DNA of 64,000 bases, from NCBI RefSeq assembly GCF_003351025.1, contig NZ_QPCG01000007.1, positions 124,001-188,000 on the forward strand, written 5' to 3'. This document shows, one piece after another, positions 1-7,577 of this stretch. The notes beneath the pieces are model-generated. The model made no database searches. It worked only from the letters and a program-made list of their open reading frames with translations, and had not been told where the DNA came from. The first letter of the stretch is position 1, and the number at the start of each line of letters is the position of its first letter. Both the position numbers and the translations under genes were made by a program. The stretch is from Mucilaginibacter endophyticus (GTDB taxonomy: Bacteria > Bacteroidota > Bacteroidia > Sphingobacteriales > Sphingobacteriaceae).

Positions 1-2681
1 CTGTCGTAAGCGGATTTCAAGACATTGGCGTCGCTCTGACTTGATGGTGTTCCGATATAAAATGCCGCGGTATTGAATATTTTATAACCGAATGTACCCC
101 TAAGGAAAATCCCCAGGTCAAATCGTTTGTACCTGAAGGTATTGCCCATTGAGCCGGTAAATTTAGGTAAGCCGTTGCCTACAAATTGTTTATCATCGGC
201 AGAAGCCTGGTTAGCCTGAACTATGGTGCCATCTTTTTTATAAACCTGCAAAGCTCCGTCTTTATTTACACCTGCCGAGCGCAGTGTATAAAATTCGCCA
301 ATACTCCTGCCTTCCTGGATGCGCTGTATGTTGCCCGGAGAGCCTGGTGCAGGCAAACCGGCCAGCTCAACAAACGGAGCCCCCTTGTAAATATCGTTGG
401 AGAAAGAGATAAATTTATTGCGGTTATAGGCCAGCGTAAAGGTTAGGTTATAGCTGAAATCAGTATTTCTGACAACTGCCCCGTTCAGTGCCAATTCCAA
501 TCCATAGTTTTTCATGGTGCCCACGTTGGCAAAGGTTTGCGTTTGAGAGTTTGGTGGCAGCGGAACGTTATAATAACCTAATAGATCTTTGTTTTTGCGG
601 ATGTAATAATCCAATGATCCTGAAATGCGGTTATCGAGGATTGAAAAATCAAGGCCTACGTTAAAGTTGATCGACTTTTCCCATCGCAGATCCGGATTGA
701 CATTTGACGTTGGCCCATAAACCTGGTAAACCTGGCCATTGTATGGGAAATAGCCTGCTCCCCCATATAAAAGTAATGAAAGATAACTATCAAAATCCTG
801 GTTGCCTGTAACACCGTAGTCTGCACGTAATTTAAGGTCGTTTACCCAGGGAAGCGCGCCTTTCATGAAATTTTCTTCAGAAACGCGCCATGCGGCCGAT
901 GCTGCGGGAAAGCTTCCCCACTTATTGTTCGTGCCAAATTTTGAGGACCCCTCGCGGCGCACGCTCGCTGTTAAAATATACCGGTTATTAAAATCATAAT
1001 TGGCCCGGCCAAAAAACGAAATAAGCGTTGAACCATTTTGAGTTGAACTTACAGCTGATTGCCCTTGTCCGGCAGCGCCGCCGTTATACAACCCTGAACC
1101 GAGATTGTTCCAGAGGTATGAATCGAAAGGAAAATCATAGTTTTGGGCGTAGAAAGTGTTATAGTTGTACAATGTATATGAATAACCACCCAACACCTTG
1201 AAGTGATTTCGTCCCAGGTCAAGCGAGTAATTGCCTGTCCATTCCACGTTTTTCTGATCGTTTTCCTCTTGCCTTTGCGATGCGAAATTGGTTTGCGTGA
1301 TCTTATTAGCATGTACGATAGATGACAACGTGGACGGCGTGAAGTTCAGACTCCTGGCAGACCGGCTGATCTCTGATATGGTAACAGTAGTGCTCAGATT
1401 TTTGAGGATATTCACCCTTAATGAGCCGTTAATGTCCATCTCTTTGATTTCGGCTTCAGATTTGATCACATTGGCATTTTCAACCGGGTTATTGGAAAAG
1501 AAACCCGTATTGATGTAATTGTACTTATGGGCAGTGTCGTAAATAGGATAAGTAGGGTTGAGGGTGAGCGCGTTATTGAAATTACCCTGATCGGAGTTTT
1601 TGGTGTTCATATACCTTGGCGCGATATTTAGGGAGGCTACAAAAATGCCATTGTCGGTAGCATGGTTCACGTTAATTCGTGCCCCGTACTCTTTTTTATG
1701 GGCACGCAGGTCAATACCATCAGCATTACGGTAATCGGCCGATGCGAAGTAATTCGTTTTACCAGAGCCACCCGACAATTGAATGGTATGTTTTTGAGCA
1801 AAAGCGGGTGAGTTGGTAACCGCGCCCATCCAGTTGGTTTTAGCGCCGTAGTCTTGTCCCTGGTTGTTTTTAACCCTGTCGGCAATAAACTCATCGGGAG
1901 TAAGGTTTTGCAATTCATTAGTCAGGTAATCAAAACTTGCATAACCTTCATAAAATGTGCGTGCCTGCGATGATCCTTTTTTTGTAGTAATGATAATAAC
2001 GCCATTACTCCCGCGCGTGCCATAAATTGCAGATGCCGCACCGCCTTTAAGCACATCGATACTTTCTATATCGTTTTGATTGATGTTATCAATGTTGCCC
2101 CCAGGGATACCGTTTATCACATACAGTGGGCCTAAACCTGCATTACGTGAAGAAACGCCCCGTAATTGTACTTTAGGAGATGAGTTTGGATCGGCACCGG
2201 CAGTGTTTGTAATGCTTAGGCCCGCAACCTTGCCTTGTAATGACATTAAGGGACTGTTAGATGCCACTGGAAGCAGATCTTTTGACGAAACATGGGTAAT
2301 GGCGCTTGATACTTCGCGCTTATCAAGAGTACCGTAGCCAACGCTCACCACCACAACCTCCTGCAATGATTTGCTTGAGGCCGTAAGGGATGTGTTCAAG
2401 GTAGCTTCGCCGGTTAGCGGTACCTCTCGGGTGCTGTAACCGATGTAAGAAAATGAGATAGTTTTTGCAGATGATGATACCTTGAGCGTATATACGCCTT
2501 TGGCATTGGTGGTGGTGCCTACAGACATTCCTGTTACCACAACACTTACACCCGGAAGCGGTGAGCTATCGGCTGCATCCGTCACCGTACCGGAAATTGT
2601 TTTGTCCTGGGCCAGAACCTTACCGGTGAATATAAAACAGAGCGCGCAGGCGCCCAGCCAGAGTAAAAGTTTTTTGTACAT
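1..2681 (-). CDS. SusC/RagA-type TonB-dependent outer-membrane receptor (3' end outside window)
   Basis: Reading back from an ATG at 2681, one open frame runs off the left edge with no stop (893 full codons). It starts with a signal peptide (MYKKLLLWLGACALCF...), then a carboxypeptidase-regulatory-like domain (TISGTVTDAADSSPLPGVSV), a TonB-box region (LQEVVVVGYGTLDKREV) and a plug domain with SLQGKVAGLSI and GSNGVIIITTKKG, followed by barrel strands. SusC proteins are usually 1000-1100 residues, so roughly 100-200 C-terminal residues and the partner SusD should lie to the left. Family role: energised import of glycan oligomers across the outer membrane. The DUF6377 gene immediately upstream is its probable regulator. 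Substrate unknown. The family call is firm. Confidence 0.93.
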   Translation of the reverse strand, partial: MYKKLLLWLGACALCFIFTGKVLAQDKTISGTVTDAADSSPLPGVSVVVTGMSVGTTTNAKGVYTLKVSSSAKTISFSYIGYSTREVPLTGEATLNTSLTASSKSLQEVVVVSVGYGTLDKREVSSAITHVSSKDLLPVASNSPLMSLQGKVAGLSITNTAGADPNSSPKVQLRGVSSRNAGLGPLYVINGIPGGNIDNINQNDIESIDVLKGGAASAIYGTRGSNGVIIITTKKGSSQARTFYEGYASFDYLTNELQNLTPDEFIADRVKNNQGQDYGAKTNWMGAVTNSPAFAQKHTIQLSGGSGKTNYFASADYRNADGIDLRAHKKEYGARINVNHATDNGIFVASLNIAPRYMNTKNSDQGNFNNALTLNPTYPIYDTAHKYNYINTGFFSNNPVENANVIKSEAEIKEMDINGSLRVNILKNLSTTVTISEISRSARSLNFTPSTLSSIVHANKITQTNFASQRQEENDQKNVEWTGNYSLDLGRNHFKVLGGYSYTLYNYNTFYAQNYDFPFDSYLWNNLGSGLYNGGAAGQGQSAVSSTQNGSTLISFFGRANYDFNNRYILTASVRREGSSKFGTNNKWGSFPAASAAWRVSEENFMKGALPWVNDLKLRADYGVTGNQDFDSYLSLLLYGGAGYFPYNGQVYQVYGPTSNVNPDLRWEKSINFNVGLDFSILDNRISGSLDYYIRKNKDLLGYYNVPLPPNSQTQTFANVGTMKNYGLELALNGAVVRNTDFSYNLTFTLAYNRNKFISFSNDIYKGAPFVELAGLPAPGSPGNIQRIQEGRSIGEFYTLRSAGVNKDGALQVYKKDGTIVQANQASADDKQFVGNGLPKFTGSMGNTFRYKRFDLGIFLRGTFGYKIFNTAAFYIGTPSSQSDANVLKSAYD

Positions 2682-2994
2682 AAGAAGAAATTATAAATTG
2701 GTTTCAGAGGTTAATTGGGCACGGAAAATGAAGCCCCCGGCCACGGCAAAATGCGAGCTGCTATGGCGGTGCATAGCTCCTGATCATGCTTTTCATTATG
2801 GTAGATTTTAATAGCGATAATTGGTAGGTACCGCTAATTGGTTTCGTGTGTGCAATTAAGCCGGATAGGCGCTAACACACAAGCCCGAAAGGGCCGGGAG
2901 GGGAAAAATCTAACTTTGAAAAATGATAATCTGTTGTTTGTTAGTATTTTGTGAAAAAATGAAGAGGCTAAAATCCAGACTTATCACATGTGAA
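2682..2994. other. Intergenic region upstream of the left-edge susC
   Basis: This 313-bp gap has no convincing gene. On the minus strand it must hold the susC promoter and a long leader. A weak -7-like box (TAGATTTT, minus strand, 2905-2912) is visible without a matching -33 element. A short GCCC-GAAA-GGGC hairpin sits at 2883-2894. The 11-mer GCTAACACACA at 2871-2881 also forms half of the palindrome at 5931-5956. Confidence 0.4.
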
Positions 2995-4602
2995 TTATGG
3001 TGTTACAGGCGCAAGTTGGATGTTCATAATGCGTTGCTCAAACTCATCGGCAGGCACAAGCGCCTTTGATTTAGTACGGAAACGATAGGTATAAACCGTG
3101 CTAACGGTATATTCAAGAATCGCGGCTATCATTTCGTTGCTGCTGATACCTAATCGCATTAACGCGAAAATACGCAGGTGAGAATTTAAGGTGCCCGGGG
3201 TTTTAGGTTTTATTTGATCTTCTTCGCGAAGCAGGGCATTGAAAGCTGCCGGAAAATCGGGGAATAATTTGAGGAATACATTATCAAATGTTCGGAACAA
3301 CTGCCTGCGCTCTGCCGCAATGTCTATGTTATCAACCAATCGTAATACATCCTCAGGTGTGGCCGTTTTTATTTTTTTGTGAAGGCTGTTTTTTAGTTTA
3401 TCTGTTTTGAGGATGAATCGGGATAGTTCGCTGAAAAAGAAACCGATATATTCCTCTTTAATGCGGCCTTCTTCCCAAAGTTGCCTGTTGATTTTTTCGA
3501 GCGCTTTGTTGTTCTCTTTGATAATCTGTTCGGCACGCCGTACTTTTTTGAGTTGAAAAATAATGATAAAACAAACAAGACCGATAATTACCGCGATTAT
3601 TATTGCTGATATAAGGTAAATCAGGAAACGCTCACGTTCCTGTTGTTCAATTAAAACGCGTTTTGCTGCAACTATTGGCAATATGCGCGCTACTTCATTT
3701 TGATTTAGGCGTGAACCATACCGGTTTGCCTGGGCCGAGGCTTGCTGTAAAAAATAAAACGCCTCTTCCAGGTTCCCTTGTTCATAAAGCGCGGTGCCAA
3801 GTGATAACATGGCCTGGGCACGGTATGTTGACGTACGAATGTCGTTGATGGCAGCTTTTGCCAAAAGCAGTGTTTTTTCGTCGCCGTCGCGATAGCGGCT
3901 TAAGCCTGTGACAACCATTGCCTCTTCATGTGCAGATAATCGTCTTTTCATCAATGTAAGATAATATACAAGCGGGTCGGGACCTTTCCCTGGTTTCTGT
4001 TGGGCTTGCAGTATCAGTTGTTCAAAGGTTCCTGGAGTGGTTAAACTGATAGCGGAGTCCAGGTATCGGTACTTTTTGTCAAGATCATCTGGCGAATAGA
4101 ACCCATCGCGATTATATTTAGCCAGATCAGAATAAGCCCAGGAGTAGAGTATGTAATATTGTTTCCTTGAATTTACGTCTAAAACAGCCGGAGATATCGC
4201 CCGCAAACAATCAAATGTTTCTTTAAACATACCCGATGCTATGAGTGTAGTGCCGAGCCTGAGCCTGTTTTCTGAAAGCCGGGCGCTATTTTTTGACAAT
4301 TTGCTGAGTTCGATGAGGTGTTGCGCATACACAAAGGTGGAGTCATAGCGGTAATCCCTGAATGCGTCAAAAAGTTTTTGGGTTGCCTGGTATTTCGCCT
4401 CACTGTAGCCGGCGGGCAATGATCTTAATTGTCGGCGTAATTGCTCAATTTCTTTTTCTTTCCGGGTATCGTATTTTGCCCTTGTCGCTATTTCTTGTTT
4501 AAGAAGCTTGAATAAACTATCGGTTTTTGGAGCAGCAATGGTGTTGACGGAGCAAAAAGTAAAAGAAAATATGATGAGTGCTAAGAGCGGCAGATTTTTC
4601 AT
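2995..4602 (-). CDS. DUF6377-type membrane-anchored transcriptional regulator with TPR-like sensor
   Basis: A 535-residue protein with an N-terminal signal sequence, a helical TPR-like region (about residues 30-320), one strong transmembrane helix at about 328-351, a short coiled coil, and a C-terminal part with FLKLFPDFPAAFNALL, LRIFALMRLGIS and VSTVYTYRFRTKSKAL. That C-terminus is the hallmark of the DUF6377 family, whose last about 60 residues look like a LuxR-type helix-turn-helix. Family members sit beside SusC/SusD loci and are thought to link periplasmic sensing to transcription. It lies upstream of the left-edge susC on the same strand, so control of that receptor is the natural inference. 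A perfect 9-bp inverted repeat lies 76-97 bp upstream of its start. Confidence 0.82.
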   Translation of the reverse strand: MKNLPLLALIIFSFTFCSVNTIAAPKTDSLFKLLKQEIATRAKYDTRKEKEIEQLRRQLRSLPAGYSEAKYQATQKLFDAFRDYRYDSTFVYAQHLIELSKLSKNSARLSENRLRLGTTLIASGMFKETFDCLRAISPAVLDVNSRKQYYILYSWAYSDLAKYNRDGFYSPDDLDKKYRYLDSAISLTTPGTFEQLILQAQQKPGKGPDPLVYYLTLMKRRLSAHEEAMVVTGLSRYRDGDEKTLLLAKAAINDIRTSTYRAQAMLSLGTALYEQGNLEEAFYFLQQASAQANRYGSRLNQNEVARILPIVAAKRVLIEQQERERFLIYLISAIIIAVIIGLVCFIIIFQLKKVRRAEQIIKENNKALEKINRQLWEEGRIKEEYIGFFFSELSRFILKTDKLKNSLHKKIKTATPEDVLRLVDNIDIAAERRQLFRTFDNVFLKLFPDFPAAFNALLREEDQIKPKTPGTLNSHLRIFALMRLGISSNEMIAAILEYTVSTVYTYRFRTKSKALVPADEFEQRIMNIQLAPVTP

Positions 4603-4677
4603 GGTATAGGTTTGCTGAAATAGCGTTTAAAGCGAAGTTAACGCAACCGATAGTTGAACAATATTACGGAAGAAATG

Positions 4678-4699
4678 TTGCATAAATTGTTTTATGCAA
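4678..4699. promoter_or_regulatory. Palindrome upstream of the DUF6377 regulator gene
   Basis: TTGCATAAA and TTTATGCAA form perfect 9-bp arms around a 4-bp spacer, 76-97 bp upstream of the regulator start at 4602 and 162 bp past the stop of the DUF6807 gene. Position and symmetry suit an operator. A weak terminator for the preceding gene is the alternative, but no U-run follows on the minus strand. Confidence 0.4.
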
Positions 4700-4860
4700 T
4701 CACAAAAGAAGGTTCTTAAAAGCCCTCATATCAGTTTTTTTGCCAAAGGTATGAGGATGTTTCAGGCGCATGTAAAATGTTCTGTATATAACAAGAGCGG
4801 TTACAAAGTTGATGCAACTGCCCTTGTTTTTAAAATACTCAAATGAACCAGCAAAATATA

Positions 4861-5907
4861 TTACTTCGTTTTGCCAAAAGCCGCCGCTTCCTGGTTTAAT
4901 TGAGCGCTGCTGCTGGTTTGGCTGCCGTTATGGATAATGATACGGTATCTGAATGTTACAGATTCACCCTTCTTCAGGGTGAGGTTCTTTTCCGATTTTC
5001 CGTTGGTAAATACCTTTTCGCCTAATGGATTGGCCGCAAACAGGCCATAACCACGGGCATGCCAAAAAGTAGGATAGTTTGGGTTTTGAGGATGATCTAT
5101 AATAGCGATACTCACCGAATCGGCACCCATTTTGCCGTATACCTTGCACCATACGCCGCGAGTACTCCAGGCATCATTACCGGTTTTGCCCTCGCTGGTT
5201 AAATAAGTGCCGTTAGCTACTTTATCGGCGCCGCCTTTTACTATGGTGATGTTGCCCTTATCGTCGGTAAATTTCTGGTCTGCGGGATCCGGAATCTGCA
5301 GATCATGGGCCAGGCGAAGGCCAAGCATGCCGTCTTTAGCATCTTTAAAAAATGCTTCCGTATCAGCTTTGAGGGTGGTTATACGGTCAATGATCCGGTC
5401 TTGCCCGTTTCCGCTAAATTCAAAACGGGTGTTCTCTTCCAATATCACGTGTTTTTGCTGATTTGTCCAGTTGGCGTGATAGGCCAGGATCCCTTTCGTA
5501 CCGTTCTCCATTTTCAGGATGCGGTCGGTACGGATCCAGCCATAACCACTCTTTTTAGCAGCAGGTATAGCGTAGGAATTATTCCAGAAATCCAGCCCGT
5601 TCAGGTTTTCAAAATTAAACCAGAGGCCAATATGATGCGGATGATCTGTTGGGTCGCCTGAACGCGTAGCCAATGGGAAGCCTCGGGTTACCAGGGTGCC
5701 GTTGGCTGAGTGTATTGGATAAAGTACCGGTTTTTCTAACGTATCCGGGTACAGGAAACTGGTAAAGGGTTTGCCACCTATCAGGATATCTATTTTATTA
5801 TCCGTGGCTTTTACAAGTTTTACAGGTTCGGCCTTTTGGGCCTGTACTGCAGGCAACAACAGCAAGTTTGCTGCAACGGCAAGCCCTAATTTTTTTATAA
5901 TTTTCAT
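4861..5907 (-). CDS. Exported DUF6807 (formerly PmoA-like) family protein
   Basis: A 348-residue protein with a signal peptide ending near AVQAQKAEP. It shows the motif set of the DUF6807 family: KPFTSFLYPDTLEKPVLYPI near the N-terminus, then GDPTDHPHHIGLWFNF and, late in the chain, HPQNPNYPTFWHARGYGLFA. The family was once labelled methane-oxygenase PmoA, which misleads; members are exported proteins of heterotrophs, often beside Gfo/Idh oxidoreductases in sugar loci. That is so here: a Gfo/Idh gene lies directly upstream on the same strand, 83 bp away, with a long palindrome in the gap. The conserved His-rich HPHHIG segment could bind metal or substrate. Catalytic role unknown; the family assignment is good. 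Confidence 0.8.
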   Translation of the reverse strand: MKIIKKLGLAVAANLLLLPAVQAQKAEPVKLVKATDNKIDILIGGKPFTSFLYPDTLEKPVLYPIHSANGTLVTRGFPLATRSGDPTDHPHHIGLWFNFENLNGLDFWNNSYAIPAAKKSGYGWIRTDRILKMENGTKGILAYHANWTNQQKHVILEENTRFEFSGNGQDRIIDRITTLKADTEAFFKDAKDGMLGLRLAHDLQIPDPADQKFTDDKGNITIVKGGADKVANGTYLTSEGKTGNDAWSTRGVWCKVYGKMGADSVSIAIIDHPQNPNYPTFWHARGYGLFAANPLGEKVFTNGKSEKNLTLKKGESVTFRYRIIIHNGSQTSSSAQLNQEAAAFGKTK

Positions 5908-5930
5908 TGTTTGATGTAAGGTTAAAGCTA

Positions 5931-5956
5931 TCTGTGTGTTAGAGCTAACACACAGA
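5931..5956. promoter_or_regulatory. 26-bp inverted repeat between the Gfo/Idh and DUF6807 genes
   Basis: The arms TCTGTGTGTTAG (5931-5942) and CTAACACACAGA (5945-5956) are perfect over 12 bp with a 2-bp spacer. The repeat lies 24-49 bp upstream of the DUF6807 start and 34 bp after the Gfo/Idh stop. With only two central bases it is a poor RNA hairpin but a good dimer-binding site. The 11-mer GCTAACACACA within it recurs upstream of the left-edge susC at 2871-2881. Confidence 0.45.
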
Positions 5957-5990
5957 CAGAGTCAAATAATGCTTATGAACTGGCTACAGA

Positions 5991-7346
5991 TCAATATTTA
6001 AACACTTTGCCGTTAGCCATTACCTCCTGGCTGGCTTCATCAAAAGTGGCTTTGTAGCCGGTATGCACGGCCGCGTTGGTCATGATGTTTGCTATAGAAT
6101 GACTGTAGCCTGCTTCAACAGGAGCATTCGGTTGTTTACGGCTGCGTACGCACTCCATCCAGTTGCGCACGTGGTTGGAGGTTAGTACATCGCCCCCGGT
6201 ATTGGCAGATGCAACAACTTGTTCCGTATTGGCCAGACTAAGATCAGGCAGCAGGTTGGCTTTCATGTGCATGGCATCAGCCATTTTCTGTGTAAGTCCT
6301 CCTTCGGGCGATACCTTATTGGTGATCAGGTTAAGCTCGCCGCCGTTTGAGTAGTAGATCTCGGCCGGATGCTCATCGCCATTATGCATGCGTGAGGCAA
6401 AAGTAACCTGGAAACCGGTTGAAGGATCTTCAAGTGGCCCATAATCAAATGCTGCAAGTATGGTATCCCAGTTGCGGCGACCATCTTTCCACATATAAAT
6501 ACCGCCATTGGCAACTACGCTGCGTGGGTGTTTTAAGCCGCTGAACCAGTGTACAGTATCAATCTGGTGGCTCATCCACTGACCCGCCAGCCCCGATGAG
6601 TATGGCCAGAACAAGCGGTATTCCAGGTATTTCCGCGGATCGAAATCCTCATAAGGGCGGTTCATGATAAAGCGCTTCCAATCGGTATCCTGTTCTTTTA
6701 GCTGGCTCAAAAGTTCCGGCCTGCGCCAGCGCCCGGGCTGGTTTACATTCCACGTAAGTTCAACCATAGTGATAGGGCCAAATTTTCCCGAACGGATAAA
6801 GTCGTTGGCAGCATGATAATTAGCCCCGCTTCGGCGTTGAGAGCCTATCTGCACAATCTTACCCGATTCCTTTACTGCTTTTAAGGCAGCTCTGTTATCT
6901 TCCATCGTTTCGGCAAAAGGCTTTTCTACATAAGCATCACAACCGGCCTTTACCGCTTCAATGCAATGGCGCGCGTGCTGAAAATCAGCAGTACTGATAA
7001 ACACGGCATCCACCGTTTTGCTGTCATATAATTCTTCGTTATTACGATATGCTTTTACATCATGCTGCATTTTATCTTTCCACAGTGCAGCACCTTCTTC
7101 ACGTCGTTTGTTCCAGATATCAGATACAGCTACCACATCAAAATTAAGCTCCTTATAATGGTTCATGAAGCTGGGCACATGCGAACTTTTGTGCCTGTCC
7201 GAAAAGCCCACAACGCCAACCCTAACACGGTCGTTAGCGCCAATGATACGTTTGTAACTTTGCGCGCTCCAGCTTTTAGGGGTAAGCATAATTCCGGCAC
7301 CGGCTAATGCGGCCTGCCTGATAAAGGTACGGCGTGATTTTTCCAT
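5991..7346 (-). CDS. Tat-exported Gfo/Idh/MocA family oxidoreductase
   Basis: A 451-residue protein. The N-terminus MEKSRRTFIRQAALAGAGIM is a twin-arginine signal, so export in folded form with bound cofactor is expected. A Rossmann start follows (VRVGVVGFSDRHK), then the family signature DAYVEKPFAETMEDN, whose EKP motif lines the NAD(P) and substrate site, and the C-terminal alpha/beta domain (VELTWNVNQPGRWRRP, GLAGQWMSHQIDTVHWF). The family oxidises or reduces sugars and cyclitols; periplasmic members in Bacteroidota are linked to keto-sugar chemistry on glycosides. It neighbours the DUF6807 gene on the same strand. The substrate cannot be read from the sequence. Confidence 0.88.
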   Translation of the reverse strand: MEKSRRTFIRQAALAGAGIMLTPKSWSAQSYKRIIGANDRVRVGVVGFSDRHKSSHVPSFMNHYKELNFDVVAVSDIWNKRREEGAALWKDKMQHDVKAYRNNEELYDSKTVDAVFISTADFQHARHCIEAVKAGCDAYVEKPFAETMEDNRAALKAVKESGKIVQIGSQRRSGANYHAANDFIRSGKFGPITMVELTWNVNQPGRWRRPELLSQLKEQDTDWKRFIMNRPYEDFDPRKYLEYRLFWPYSSGLAGQWMSHQIDTVHWFSGLKHPRSVVANGGIYMWKDGRRNWDTILAAFDYGPLEDPSTGFQVTFASRMHNGDEHPAEIYYSNGGELNLITNKVSPEGGLTQKMADAMHMKANLLPDLSLANTEQVVASANTGGDVLTSNHVRNWMECVRSRKQPNAPVEAGYSHSIANIMTNAAVHTGYKATFDEASQEVMANGKVFKY

Positions 7347-7443
7347 ATAGTAGATAGTTTGATTTGCAGGTTGTTTTTATGTACCAAAAGCAATAACGCT
7401 TAACTGTGTAAGCGCCTGTTTCTTTGATAATTTAAAAGGTAAA

Positions 7444-7482
7444 TTGGTTTAGCCACGCAACACATCCGCGCGGCTAAACCAA
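7444..7482 (-). terminator. Hairpin downstream of the beta-barrel receptor gene
   Basis: The 11-bp arms TTGGTTTAGCC and GGCTAAACCAA pair perfectly and continue inward with ACGC/GCGC (one mismatch) around a 9-nt loop. It lies about 100 bp past the stop of the minus-strand gene ending at 7578 and before the Gfo/Idh promoter region. There is no strong U-run, so termination is likely but not certain. Confidence 0.5.
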
Positions 7483-7577
7483 ATATCGAAGAAATGGATT
7501 GAAATGCAATAACGTTTTTAACCGTTAATGTAACAATTATACTGCAAGTATGCGCTACTTATGGGGTGTTACGCATG

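Noticed and set aside
2482..2811. 109-codon plus-strand frame over the susC start region
   Set aside because: It is antisense to the signal peptide and first domain of the receptor; no independent start signal or family likeness.
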